Source of the DNA: Paraburkholderia bannensis NBRC 103871
GTDB taxonomy: Bacteria > Pseudomonadota > Gammaproteobacteria > Burkholderiales > Burkholderiaceae
DNA: 64,000 bases
Direction: 5' to 3'
NCBI RefSeq assembly: GCF_000685015.1
Contig: NZ_BAYA01000034.1
Coordinates: forward strand, 1-64,000
In this document: positions 41,866-50,774 of the stretch, one piece after another
How positions within the stretch are numbered: position 1 is the first letter of the stretch
Layout: every line of letters starts with the position of its first letter
The notes under the pieces: model-generated
The model's database searches: none
The model's input: only the letters and a program-made list of their open reading frames with translations
Told to the model about the DNA's origin: nothing
Program-made: the position numbers and the translations under genes

Positions 41866-43598
41866 ATACGGGCGCCACGCCGGTCGAGCCGCCGCTCGTG
41901 CTCGCCGATGCCGACGCGCATCGCTGGGACGATACGTGCGGCGTGCTGATCGCAGGCTTCGGCGCAGCGGGCGCGTGTGCGGCGCTCGAAGCGGCGCAGG
42001 CGGGCGCGCGCGTGTGCATCGTCGAGCGGTTCGACGGCGGTGGCGCGAGTGCGAAAAGCGGCGGCGTGGTCTATGCGGGCGGCGGCACGCCGTACCAGCG
42101 CGAAGCGGGCTACACGGACACGCCGGAAGCGATGGCCGCGTACCTGCGCAGCGAAGTGGGCGACGCGGTGACACCCGCCGCGCTCGAGCGCTTCTGCCAG
42201 GGCAGCGTGGCGCAACTCGCCTGGCTCGAACGGCATGGCGTGCGCTTCGATGCGACGATGCCTGCGCGCAAGACCTCGTATCCGCCCGAGCGCGCGTTTC
42301 TCTATTACTCGGGCAACGAGGCCGTGGGCGATGCGCCCGCCGTGCCGCCCGCGCCGCGCGGACATCGCGTGGTGGCGCGCGGGATGTCGGGGCATGCGCT
42401 CTTTGCCACGTTGCGCCGCGCCGTGGAAGCCGAGCCCAACGTCGACATCGTGCGTCACGCGAGCGTGCGCCGCTTGATCGTCGATGAAACGGGGCGCGTG
42501 ATCGGCGCGCAAATCTGGCGTGTCAAACCGGGCCGCGCGCAACGCCGTCATGCACGCCTCGCGCGCTGGGCCGAAAAGCTCCATAACGGCATGCCAGGCA
42601 TCGCGGATCGTCTGCGCGTCGCGCTTTTCAGGCTCGAAACGCTTGAGAGTGAAGTGCTCGACATTCGCGCCGATGCGGTCGTGCTCGCTACCGGCGGCTT
42701 CATTTTCAACCGCGAAATGATGGCGCAGCACGCGCCGCGCTACCTCGCCAACTGGCGTCTGGGCACCACGGCGTGCGACGGCTCGGGCATCCGGCTGGGC
42801 GTGTCGGCGGGCGGCGTCGCGGATCGCATGGAGCGCGTGTCCGCGTGGCGCTTCATCAATCCGCCGTTCGCGTGGGCGCGCGGCTGCGTGGTCGATGCGC
42901 GCGGCGAGCGTTTCTGCAACGAGGAGGTCTATGGCGCGACGCTCGGCCACGCGATGTGCGAGACGCGCGATGGCCGCGCGTGGCTGGTGCTCGACGCTGC
43001 GCTCGTGCGCGAAGCGCTGCGCGAATGCATCAGAGGACGCTTGTGGGCGTTCCAGAGCGTACCGGCACTGGTGCTGATGCTGGCGAACCGCCGACGTGCG
43101 GACACGCTCGCGCAACTGGCGGCCCTCATAGACGCCGACCCCGCCGTGCTCGAACGCACGCTAGCCGACTATCGCGCTGCCGCCGCCCAGGGCCGCGACG
43201 ACGCGTTCGGCAAGTCCAGCGCGATGCTCGCGCCGCTGGCGCAGGCGCCGTACTACGCACTCGATATCTCGGCGGCAAGTCGCGTGTTTCCGTGTCCCGC
43301 GATCACGCTGGGCGGCCTGCGCGTCGACGAAACCACCAACGCCGTGCTGCGAGAGCAAGGCGGCGCAATCGCCGGTCTGTACGCAGCAGGGCGCGCCGCG
43401 CGCGGACTGGCCTCGCATCACTACGTAAGCGGCCTGTCGCTGGCCGACTGCATCTGGTCGGGCCGCCAGGCGGGACGCGCCGCCGCGCGCGACGTGCTCG
43501 CCGCGAGCGAAGCCCAGCGAGCACAACGGGCGCAACGGCCGCAAACAAAGAACGTTGCAGGCGCAACGGTAACACCCCTTCATCCACTGACACACTGA
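41862..43598 (+). CDS. FAD-binding dehydrogenase, Delta4(5alpha)/TesI-like
   Basis: A 578-residue flavoprotein: FAD motif LIAGFGAAGACAALEAAQAGA, the SAKSGGVVYAGGGTPYQREAGY block, then YSGNEAVG and a C-terminal GLYAAGRAARGLASHHYVSGLSLADC. Relatives are found in steroid and bile acid clusters as 3-ketosteroid Delta4-dehydrogenases; this one lacks the KstD-type SYPG-x-G motif. A Delta4(5alpha)-dehydrogenase role is inferred from family and position. Its ATG overlaps the hsaB stop. The last 35 residues are Ala/Gln/Arg-rich and look like a low-complexity tail. Confidence 0.75.
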   Translation: MNTGATPVEPPLVLADADAHRWDDTCGVLIAGFGAAGACAALEAAQAGARVCIVERFDGGGASAKSGGVVYAGGGTPYQREAGYTDTPEAMAAYLRSEVGDAVTPAALERFCQGSVAQLAWLERHGVRFDATMPARKTSYPPERAFLYYSGNEAVGDAPAVPPAPRGHRVVARGMSGHALFATLRRAVEAEPNVDIVRHASVRRLIVDETGRVIGAQIWRVKPGRAQRRHARLARWAEKLHNGMPGIADRLRVALFRLETLESEVLDIRADAVVLATGGFIFNREMMAQHAPRYLANWRLGTTACDGSGIRLGVSAGGVADRMERVSAWRFINPPFAWARGCVVDARGERFCNEEVYGATLGHAMCETRDGRAWLVLDAALVREALRECIRGRLWAFQSVPALVLMLANRRRADTLAQLAALIDADPAVLERTLADYRAAAAQGRDDAFGKSSAMLAPLAQAPYYALDISAASRVFPCPAITLGGLRVDETTNAVLREQGGAIAGLYAAGRAARGLASHHYVSGLSLADCIWSGRQAGRAAARDVLAASEAQRAQRAQRPQTKNVAGATVTPLHPLTH

Positions 43599-43614
43599 CA
43601 AAGAGAGAACGAAG

Positions 43615-44379
43615 ATGGGAGACAGACTCAAGGGCAAGATCGCCATTATCACGGGCGCCGCAAGCGGCGTGGGCAAGGCCGACGCGCTGCTGTTCGCGGC
43701 GCAGGGCGCGCGCGTGGTGCTGACCGACCTGAACGAGGAGGCGGGCCGCGACGTGGCCGCGCAGATCGGCGATGCGGCGCTGTTCGTGCGCCATGACATC
43801 GCTTCGGAAGCGGGCTGGAGCGACGTGTTCGGCGCGACGCAGAAGCACTTCGGCACGCCGAACGTGCTCGTCAACAACGCGGCGATCCTGAAACTCGGCA
43901 GCATCGAGGACGCCACGCTGGAGCAATGGCAACGCATCATGCGCATCAACGCCGAAGGCTATTTCCTCGGCTGCCAGGCGGCGGTGCGCGCGATGAAGGA
44001 CACGGGCGGCGCGATCGTCAATATGTCGTCGGTGGCGGCGCTGGGCGGGCTGGGCGCGTTCTGCGCGTACTCCGCAAGCAAGGGCGCGGTCACGGCGCTC
44101 ACGCGCGCCATCGCCGCGCACTGCAAGACGCAGGGCTACAAGCTGCGCGCCAACACGATCCACCCCGACGGCATCCTCACGCCGATGACCGAGCCGTTCT
44201 TCGGCTCGGCGGAGGCGGGGCGCGCGCAACTCACGGAGTCCGTCGATCCGCGCTCGCGTATGTGCCTGCCCGAAGACATCGCGCAACTGGTGCTGTTCCT
44301 CGCCTCCGATGAGTCGCGCTTCATCAACGGCAGCGAGTATCGCATCGACAACGCGCAGATGATCATGGGCGTTGCCTGA
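43615..44379 (+). CDS. Short-chain dehydrogenase, 3beta/17beta-hydroxysteroid dehydrogenase-like
   Basis: A 254-residue SDR: GAASGVG at 14-20, NNAA at 87-90, Ser138/139, Tyr152 and Lys156 (YSASK). Blocks VRHDIASEAGWSDV, YKLRANTIHPDGILTPM and QLVLFLASDESRFINGSE parallel the Comamonas testosteroni 3beta/17beta-hydroxysteroid dehydrogenase closely. It probably oxidises hydroxysteroids to ketosteroids with NAD. AAGAGAGAAC lies before the ATG. It is followed by the reductase in the same direction. Confidence 0.83.
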   Translation: MGDRLKGKIAIITGAASGVGKADALLFAAQGARVVLTDLNEEAGRDVAAQIGDAALFVRHDIASEAGWSDVFGATQKHFGTPNVLVNNAAILKLGSIEDATLEQWQRIMRINAEGYFLGCQAAVRAMKDTGGAIVNMSSVAALGGLGAFCAYSASKGAVTALTRAIAAHCKTQGYKLRANTIHPDGILTPMTEPFFGSAEAGRAQLTESVDPRSRMCLPEDIAQLVLFLASDESRFINGSEYRIDNAQMIMGVA

Positions 44380-44412
44380 CGCATGCACGCGAGTTCAGCC
44401 GGGGGTTCAACC

Positions 44413-45444
44413 ATGACCGAAGCGCGTTTTCATCGGCTGCGCGTGGCCGAGGTGATTGCCGAAAGCGCCGATGCGCGCTCGTTCGTGTTCGACGTGCCGG
44501 GCGCGCTCGCGGACGCGTTCGCGTACCGGCCCGGCCAGTTTCTCACGCTGCGCCTGCCGCACGGCGAGACGGCGCTGCAGCGCTGCTACTCGCTGTCGAG
44601 CGCGCCCGGCGTCGACACTGCGCCGAAGATCACAGTCAAGCGCGTGCGCGAAGGGCGTGCGTCGAACTGGCTGTGCGACGCTGTGCAGCCAGGCGACGAA
44701 CTCGACGTGATGACGCCTGCGGGCGTCTTTACGCCACGCTCGCTCGACGACGACCTGCTGCTGTTCGCAGGCGGCAGCGGCATCACGCCGGTGCTGTCGA
44801 TACTGAAGGCGGCGCTGGTGGGCGGGCGCGGCATGATTACGCTGATCTACGCGAACCGTGATGAAGCGTCGGTGATTTTCGGCGCGGCGCTGCGTGAACT
44901 CGCGCAGCGCCATCCGGGCCGGTTGCGCGTGATTCATTGGCTCGACAGCGTGCAGGGCGTGCCGCAGCAGCGCCACCTGGAAGAACTGGCGCGGCCCTGG
45001 AGCCAGCAGACGTGCTTCATTTGCGGGCCGGCGCTTTTCATGGAAAGCGCCCTGGCGGCGATGGTTTCGCTCGGGCTGCCGCGCGCGAAGATTCACGTCG
45101 AGCGCTTTGTTTCGCTGCCCGATCTCGCTGCCGAACCGGTTGCGCGAGCAACGTGTGAAGAAGGAACCGCCGCGGATATCGAGGCGCAACTAGACGGCGC
45201 GCACCACCGCTTTACCTGCGAGCCCGGCGAGACGCTGCTCGACGCGATGGAGCGCGCGGGCCTCGCACCGCCCAGTTCATGTCGCAGCGGCCTGTGCGGC
45301 GCGTGCATGTGCCGCGTGGAAGCGGGCGCGGTGACGCTCGACGACAACGCCTCGCTCGACGACGAGGAGCGCGCGGCAGGCTGGACGCTCGCGTGCAGCG
45401 CACGGGCCGCAAGCGCCGATATCCGCATCGTGTTTCCTGACTAA
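44413..45444 (+). CDS. Ferredoxin-NAD(P)H reductase, KshB/PaaE-like
   Basis: A 343-residue electron-transfer protein: FAD-binding domain (GQFLTLRLP, RCYSLSSAPG), NAD(P)-binding domain (GGSGITPVLSILKAAL, CFICGPALFM) and a C-terminal plant-type [2Fe-2S] domain with SSCRSGLCGACMC and a final CSARA cysteine. This is the architecture of KshB and PaaE/HmpX reductases that feed a Rieske oxygenase such as KshA. No KshA homologue is in the window, so its partner must be elsewhere. Start 44413 is preferred; 44383 would add ten residues. Confidence 0.85.
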   Translation: MTEARFHRLRVAEVIAESADARSFVFDVPGALADAFAYRPGQFLTLRLPHGETALQRCYSLSSAPGVDTAPKITVKRVREGRASNWLCDAVQPGDELDVMTPAGVFTPRSLDDDLLLFAGGSGITPVLSILKAALVGGRGMITLIYANRDEASVIFGAALRELAQRHPGRLRVIHWLDSVQGVPQQRHLEELARPWSQQTCFICGPALFMESALAAMVSLGLPRAKIHVERFVSLPDLAAEPVARATCEEGTAADIEAQLDGAHHRFTCEPGETLLDAMERAGLAPPSSCRSGLCGACMCRVEAGAVTLDDNASLDDEERAAGWTLACSARAASADIRIVFPD

Positions 45445-45517
45445 TGCACCAAGTGCACCTAATGCACCGGCGAGCGCGCCTGCGTTTGCAGCGTTAGCGC
45501 GTGATCGAACCATCGAG

Positions 45518-45553
45518 CGCCGCCGCAGCGATTCGCGCGGCGGCGTTCGTCTT
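45518..45553 (+). terminator. Stem-loop between the ring-attack and fadD3 units
   Basis: 9-bp GC stem CGCCGCCGC (45518-45526) and GCGGCGGCG (45537-45545), 10-base loop, followed by TTCGTCTTT. It probably ends the first plus-strand operon or attenuates read-through into the acyl-CoA synthetase gene. Confidence 0.55.
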
Positions 45554-45567
45554 TACGGAGTTCCTGG

Positions 45568-47151
45568 ATGACGTCTCATGACACTCTCACCACGCCGGCG
45601 CTGATCGCACGCGGCGCGGCGCGCTACGGCGCGCGCATGGCGATCGAGTCCGCCGCGCTCAGCCTCACCTACGCGCAGCTCGACGCCGCGCGCATCGAAG
45701 CGGCGCGCGCGCTGATGGCTTGCGGCATCGCACCGGGCGAGCGCGTTGCGATCTGGGCGCCGAACGTCGCCGAATGGATCGTCGCCGCGCTGGCGATCCA
45801 GAGCGTGGGCGCGGCGCTGGTGCCCGTCAACACGCGCATGAAGGGGCTGGAAGCAGGCGCGATTCTCGCCGATAGCGGCGCGCGCGTGCTGTTCTGCTGC
45901 GGCGAATTTCTCGGCGAGCAGTATCCGGCGATGCTCGCGCCGCATCGGCCCGCGTCGCTGGAACGCGTGATCGTTTTCGACGGCGGGGTCGAGCACGCTT
46001 GCGAAAGCTGGCAGGCGTTCCTGCAGCGCGCGGAGCAGACACCGCTGCAAGCCTTCCGCGCGCGCGAAGCTGACGTGAGTCCCGACACGCTGATGGACGT
46101 GATGTTTACTTCGGGCACGACGGGCCGCCCCAAAGGCGTGATGACCACGCACGGACAGAACCTGCGCGGCGCACGCGACTGGGCGCAGATCGCGACGTTG
46201 CGCGAGGGCGACCGCTACCTCATCGTCAATCCGTTCTTTCATGCGTTCGGTTACAAGGCGGGCTGGCTCGCGGCGCTGGCGAGCGGAGCGACCGTGCTGC
46301 CGCATGCGGTATTTGACCCGCAGGCGGTGCTGGCGCGTGTCGTGCGCGAGCGCGTGTCCGTGCTGCCGGGGCCGCCCACGCTCTATTACGCGCTGCTCGA
46401 TGCGCCGGATCTTGCCGCGCTCGACCTGTCGTCGCTACGCGTGGCGGTGACGGGCGCGGCCGCCATCGCCCCGAGCCTGATCGAGCGTATGCGCGCCGAA
46501 CTGGGTTTCGAAACGGTGCTGACCGGCTACGGTCTCACGGAGACCTGCGGGTTCGCCACGCTTTGCCGCCACGGCGACGATGCTCAAACCGTCGCGCAGA
46601 CGTCGGGCCGACCGATGCCGGGCGTGGAACTGTGCATCGCCGGCCCGGACGGCGCGGCGCTCGCGCACGGCGAAACCGGCGAAGTCTGGCTGCGCGGCTA
46701 CAACGTCATGCGCGGCTACCTGGGCGATGCGGCAGCGACGTCCCACGCCGTCGATCCGCAAGGCTGGCTGCATACCGGCGATATCGGCTCGCTCGACGCG
46801 CTCGGCAACCTGCGCGTGACGGATCGCATCAAGGACATGTTCATCGTCGGCGGCTTCAATTGTTATCCGGCGGAAATCGAGCGTCTGTTCGCGGCGCATG
46901 AGGCCGTGGCGCAGATCGCCGTGGTGGGCGTGCCCGACGAGCGCCTGGGCGAAGTCGGCCACGCCTGGGTCGTGCTGCGCGCGGGCGTGCAGGCGGACGC
47001 CGATGCGCTCGCGCAATGGGCGCGCCGCAACATGGCCAACTACAAGGTGCCGCGCCGCATCGAGATCGTCGCCGCACTGCCCACGAGTGCAGCGGGCAAG
47101 GTGCTCAAGTATCGCCTGCGCGAGGCCTTTGCAGAAGGCGCAGGAGCCTGA
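45568..47151 (+). CDS. fadD3: Acyl-CoA synthetase, FadD3-like
   Basis: A 527-residue AMP-forming ligase. The ATP-binding motif MFTSGTTGRPKG is at 179-190, GYGLTETCG follows, and the late IKDMFIVGGFNCYPAEIE with catalytic Lys near the end (TSAAGKVLKY). FadD3 activates the C/D-ring remnant HIP (3aalpha-H-4alpha(3'-propanoate)-7abeta-methylhexahydro-1,5-indanedione) to its CoA thioester. That assignment rests on the downstream Ipd genes. A GGAGTTCC ribosome site precedes the ATG. It is separated from the next gene by a 25-bp palindrome. Confidence 0.82.
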   Translation: MTSHDTLTTPALIARGAARYGARMAIESAALSLTYAQLDAARIEAARALMACGIAPGERVAIWAPNVAEWIVAALAIQSVGAALVPVNTRMKGLEAGAILADSGARVLFCCGEFLGEQYPAMLAPHRPASLERVIVFDGGVEHACESWQAFLQRAEQTPLQAFRAREADVSPDTLMDVMFTSGTTGRPKGVMTTHGQNLRGARDWAQIATLREGDRYLIVNPFFHAFGYKAGWLAALASGATVLPHAVFDPQAVLARVVRERVSVLPGPPTLYYALLDAPDLAALDLSSLRVAVTGAAAIAPSLIERMRAELGFETVLTGYGLTETCGFATLCRHGDDAQTVAQTSGRPMPGVELCIAGPDGAALAHGETGEVWLRGYNVMRGYLGDAAATSHAVDPQGWLHTGDIGSLDALGNLRVTDRIKDMFIVGGFNCYPAEIERLFAAHEAVAQIAVVGVPDERLGEVGHAWVVLRAGVQADADALAQWARRNMANYKVPRRIEIVAALPTSAAGKVLKYRLREAFAEGAGA

Positions 47152-47170
47152 GGTAAGCGCAATGCGTCAT

Positions 47171-47195
47171 AGTCCCAACAGACGATGTTGGGACT
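47171..47195. promoter_or_regulatory. 25-bp palindrome upstream of hsaC-like gene
   Basis: Perfect 10-base arms AGTCCCAACA (47171-47180) and TGTTGGGACT (47186-47195) with a 5-base spacer. No T-run follows (GCCCCCGG), so an operator is more likely than a terminator. It lies 55 bases upstream of the dioxygenase start and shares a 12-mer with 37017-37028. Confidence 0.55.
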
Positions 47196-47249
47196 GCCCC
47201 CGGCGGCCAGAATAGACCTCACTACAACGGGTTTTCTGGAGGGGCGAAG

Positions 47250-48152
47250 ATGAGCGATGTGCGGGCATTGGGCTACGTCGTCGTGCAGTCGGCGGATGCG
47301 GGCAAGTGGCGCGACTATGCGCGCGACGTGCTGGGCATGGAGACGCGCGATGTGGATGCCGCCGACGGCGGCGCGCTGTACCTCAAGATGGACGAGCGCG
47401 ATTTCCGCTACCTGGTCGTGCCGGGCGACGAGGAGCGCTACTTCGCCTCGGGCTGGGAACTGGCCGATGAAGCCGCGCTGGCGGCGCTCGTTGCCAGGCT
47501 GCAAGGTGCAGGCGTAGAAGCGCATCGCGCCAGCGCCCAGGACATCGCGCTGCGCCGCGTGCAGTCGATGGTCTGGTGTCTCGACCCTTCCGGCAACCGG
47601 CATGAATTCTTCTGGGGCGTGCGCGCGGACTTTCGCCGCTTCGTTTCGCCCGTGGGCGTGCCGGGCTTCGTGACGGGCGCAATGGGCCTGGGTCATACGG
47701 TGTTGCCCGCGCCCAATTTCGACGCCACCGATACCTTCCTGCGCGACGTGCTGGGCTTCGGCCTGTCCGACATCTTCCGCGTGCGCTTTTCCGCCGATCC
47801 CGCCGAACCCGAAAAGCGCATTCACTTCCTTCACTGCGGCAACGCGCGTCACCACAGCCTCGCAATCATGGATCTGGCCGTGCCCTCCGGCTGCATTCAC
47901 GTGATGGCCGAAGTCGGCTCGATGGACGACGTGGGCCGCGCGCTCGACCGCATGAACGCGCATGGCGTGAAGCTCTCGGCGACGCTGGGCCGCCACTGCA
48001 ACGACCGCATGACGTCGTTCTATATGAAGACGCCTGGCGGCTTCGACCTCGAATACGGTTATGGCGGCCTGGAAGTGGACTGGAGCGCGCACAGCGTCTA
48101 TGAAGCGACGCGCGTGAGCCTGTGGGGCCACGATTTCAGCGTCGGATACTGA
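47250..48152 (+). CDS. hsaC: Type I extradiol dioxygenase, HsaC/TesB-like
   Basis: A 300-residue two-domain VOC dioxygenase of the 2,3-dihydroxybiphenyl dioxygenase class. The Fe(II) ligands are visible as His149 (GLGHTV), His201 or 202 (ARHHSL) and Glu268 (FDLEYG), the 2-His-1-carboxylate set. It cleaves a steroid-derived catechol (3,4-DHSA) by meta-cleavage. GGAGGGGCG precedes the ATG. It starts a second plus-strand series that runs on through the Ipd genes. The next pathway enzyme, the hydrolase HsaD, is not encoded nearby. Confidence 0.85.
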   Translation: MSDVRALGYVVVQSADAGKWRDYARDVLGMETRDVDAADGGALYLKMDERDFRYLVVPGDEERYFASGWELADEAALAALVARLQGAGVEAHRASAQDIALRRVQSMVWCLDPSGNRHEFFWGVRADFRRFVSPVGVPGFVTGAMGLGHTVLPAPNFDATDTFLRDVLGFGLSDIFRVRFSADPAEPEKRIHFLHCGNARHHSLAIMDLAVPSGCIHVMAEVGSMDDVGRALDRMNAHGVKLSATLGRHCNDRMTSFYMKTPGGFDLEYGYGGLEVDWSAHSVYEATRVSLWGHDFSVGY

Positions 48153-48176
48153 ACGGTAATTTAATCTGGATAGCGA

Positions 48177-49064
48177 ATGAAAACGCTCGATAAACGCCTG
48201 GGCGCGCGCGACGTGGTGGCGCAGCTCGAAGACGGCATGACGATTGGCATCGGCGGCTGGGGGCCGCGCCGCAAGCCAATGGCGCTGGTGCGCGAAATCG
48301 TGCGCTCGCCGCTGCGCGATCTCACGATCGTCGCATACGGCGGCCCCGATGTGGGCCTGCTCTGCGCGGCGGGCAAGGTGAAGAAGGTGGTGTTCGGCTT
48401 CGTGTCGCTCGACGTGATCCCGCTTGAGCCGCATTTCCGCCGCGCGCGCGAGACGGGCGCCATCGACGTGTGGGAACTGGACGAAGGCCTGCTGCAACTG
48501 GGCCTGCGCGCCGCGGCTGCACGCTTGCCGTTCCTGCCCACGCGCGTGGGCCTGGGCACCGACCTGCTGCGCCACGCGCCGCAGCTTCGCACGGTGCGCT
48601 CGCCTTATGAGGATGCCGAAACATTGCTGGCGATGCCTGCCATCGAACTCGACGCCGCGCTGCTGCACGTGAACGCTGCCGATGCGATGGGCAACACGCG
48701 CATCGACGGCCCCGATCCATTCTTCGACGCCTGGTTCGCGCGCGCTGCCAAACGCACGTTCGTGAGCTGCGAAACGCTGGACGCGTCGCTCGCCAGCGCC
48801 GATCTCGAAGCCGCGCGCCGCAGTCCGTTCGAGCGCTCGCTGGTCACGGGCGTGGTGCACGCGCCGTGCGGCGCGCATCCGACCTCCTGCGCACCGGCTT
48901 ACGGATGGGACTTGCCGCATCTGAAGGCGTATTGCGCGGCGGCCGCCGATGCCCAGCAGGCCGCCGCTTACCTGCGCGACGTGGTCGGCTCCGACGAAGC
49001 CGCGTGGCTCGCGGGTGCGGGCGGCCCCTCTCATGTGGCGGCGCTGCCGCTGCCGATTCTTTAA
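48177..49064 (+). CDS. ipdA: CoA-transferase-family alpha subunit, IpdA-like
   Basis: A 295-residue CoA transferase family I alpha subunit (MTIGIGGWGPRRKPMALVREI, PFFDAWFARAAKRTFVSCE). The family IpdAB enzyme is known to hydrolyse a ring of COCHEA-CoA in the HIP pathway rather than transfer CoA. It begins 24 bases after hsaC and ends 10 bases before ipdB, so the subunits are co-translated. The C-terminal extension (about 30 residues) is Ala-rich. Confidence 0.86.
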   Translation: MKTLDKRLGARDVVAQLEDGMTIGIGGWGPRRKPMALVREIVRSPLRDLTIVAYGGPDVGLLCAAGKVKKVVFGFVSLDVIPLEPHFRRARETGAIDVWELDEGLLQLGLRAAAARLPFLPTRVGLGTDLLRHAPQLRTVRSPYEDAETLLAMPAIELDAALLHVNAADAMGNTRIDGPDPFFDAWFARAAKRTFVSCETLDASLASADLEAARRSPFERSLVTGVVHAPCGAHPTSCAPAYGWDLPHLKAYCAAAADAQQAAAYLRDVVGSDEAAWLAGAGGPSHVAALPLPIL

Positions 49065-49074
49065 AGGAGCGAGC

Positions 49075-49872
49075 GTGAACGACGCTTTGGACTATTCCCT
49101 CGCCGAGCTGATGATCGTCGCCTCGGCCCGGCTCTGGCGCGACGACGGCGAAGTGCTGGCCACCGGCATCGGCACTGGCCCGCGTCTCGCGGCGGGTCTC
49201 GCGCGCCTCGCGTACAACCCGGGCCTCATGCTCACAGACGGCGAAGCGTACCTGGTGGAAACGCCCGTGCCGCTGGGCCCGCGCGATGCGGCGTATCGCG
49301 TGGCCGCGAGCGGCTGGATGACCTACGAACGCGTGTTCGACTGCGTCTGGCATGGCCGCCGCCATGCGCTGGTGATGCCCACGCAGATCGACCGCTACGG
49401 CCAGGCCAATATCTCCTGGCTGGGCCGCGACTATGCGAAGCCGAAGACGCAATTGCTCGGCGCACGCGGCTTTCCCGGCAACAGCATCAATCATGCGAAT
49501 TCGTTCTTCGTGACGAGCCACACGGCGCGCACCTTCGTGGAAGGCGAAGTCGACATGGTGTGCAGCGTGGGCTACAACCCGGCGCGCGAGATCGAGGGCA
49601 TGCGCGCGTTCACCGACCTGCGCGCGATCGTCACGGATCTTTGCGTGCTCGACTTCGGCGGCCCGGATCATGCGGTGCGCGTGCGCTCGCTGCATCCGGG
49701 CGTGAGCTTCGACGAAGTGCAGGCCGCTACCGGCTTCGCGCTGCTGAAGGCCGACGATATGAGCACGACCGCCGCGCCTGGCGCAGAAGACCTCAAGATC
49801 GTGCGCGAACTCGATCCGCACAACCTGCGCGCGGCGATCCTGCGCGACAACCCCGCGCCCCGGCGCGCGTGA
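49075..49872 (+). CDS. ipdB: CoA-transferase-family beta subunit, IpdB-like
   Basis: A 265-residue beta subunit: GIGTGPRLAAGLARLAYNPGLMLTDGE, then VDMVCSVGYN and DLCVLDF. With IpdA it forms the heteromeric ring-opening hydrolase of C/D-ring degradation. The start is GTG 49075 after AAAGGAGCGAGC; a 42-codon longer frame exists but lies inside ipdA. Its stop overlaps a GTG of the following gene. Confidence 0.86.
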   Translation: MNDALDYSLAELMIVASARLWRDDGEVLATGIGTGPRLAAGLARLAYNPGLMLTDGEAYLVETPVPLGPRDAAYRVAASGWMTYERVFDCVWHGRRHALVMPTQIDRYGQANISWLGRDYAKPKTQLLGARGFPGNSINHANSFFVTSHTARTFVEGEVDMVCSVGYNPAREIEGMRAFTDLRAIVTDLCVLDFGGPDHAVRVRSLHPGVSFDEVQAATGFALLKADDMSTTAAPGAEDLKIVRELDPHNLRAAILRDNPAPRRA

Positions 49873-49889
49873 CGCAAAGCGAGGCCATC

Positions 49890-50774
49890 ATGCAGCAGAC
49901 CCTTGCGCAGACCGAAGACGTGGTGTTCTACGCCGTCGAGGACGGCATTGCGACCATCACGATGAACCGCCCCGCGTATCACAACGCGCAGAACTCGCAG
50001 ATGACCTATGCGCTCGACGATGCGTTTCGCCGCGCGGCGCACGACGACGCAGTCAAGGTCATCGTGCTGGCGGGGGCGGGCAAGCACTTTTCGGCGGGGC
50101 ACGATATCGGCACGCCGGGGCGCGATATCGACGTGTCGTTCGAGCGCCAGTCGCTCTGGTACGACCACGTGAACAAGGAGGGCGGCGAGTTTCTCTACGC
50201 TCGCGAGCAGGAGGTCTACCTGGGCATGTGCCGTCGCTGGCGCGATCTGCCCAAGCCGACCATCGCGATGGTGCAGGGCGCGTGCGTGGCGGGCGGCCTG
50301 ATGCTGGCGTGGGTCTGCGACCTGATCGTGGCTTCCGACGATGCGTTTTTCGCCGATCCGGTCGTGCGCATGGGGATTCCGGGCGTCGAATACTTTGCGC
50401 ACGCCTACGAGCTGAATCCGCGTATCGCCAAGGAGTTTCTGTTTCTGGGCGAGCGCATGAATGCGCAGCGCGCGCAGCAGATGGGCATGCTCAATCGCGT
50501 GGTGCCGCGTGAGGCGTTGCACGGCACGGTGCAGGAGATGGCCGCGAAGATCGCCGCCATGCCGCGCCTGGGCCTCGCGCTGACCAAGCAGGCGCTCAAT
50601 CACGTCGAGGAACTGCAGGGCAAGCGTGCCGCGATGGATGCCGCGTTCGCCTGGCATCACTTCGCGCACGCGCACAACGAACTCGTGAGTGGCGACCGCC
50701 TGGGCGGCTACGACGCGCGCAAGATGGCGCAGTCCCAGCGTGCCGACGTCAAAGATAAGGAATCCGGATCATGA
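49890..50774 (+). CDS. echA20: Enoyl-CoA hydratase-family protein, EchA20-like
   Basis: A 294-residue crotonase: VIVLAGAGKHFSAGHDIG carries the oxyanion-hole motif, with VQGACVAGGLMLAW. EchA20 acts with IpdAB in the opening of the C/D-ring remnant. It has a long insert (about 85-130) and a C-terminal extension relative to standard crotonases. ATG 49890 has GCGAGG upstream; GTG 49869 overlapping the ipdB stop is an alternative. Its stop overlaps the ipdC start. Confidence 0.78.
   Translation: MQQTLAQTEDVVFYAVEDGIATITMNRPAYHNAQNSQMTYALDDAFRRAAHDDAVKVIVLAGAGKHFSAGHDIGTPGRDIDVSFERQSLWYDHVNKEGGEFLYAREQEVYLGMCRRWRDLPKPTIAMVQGACVAGGLMLAWVCDLIVASDDAFFADPVVRMGIPGVEYFAHAYELNPRIAKEFLFLGERMNAQRAQQMGMLNRVVPREALHGTVQEMAAKIAAMPRLGLALTKQALNHVEELQGKRAAMDAAFAWHHFAHAHNELVSGDRLGGYDARKMAQSQRADVKDKESGS

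Noticed and set aside
47171..47195. Terminator after fadD3-like gene
   Set aside because: The hairpin is followed by GCCCCCGG rather than a T-run; an operator is favoured.
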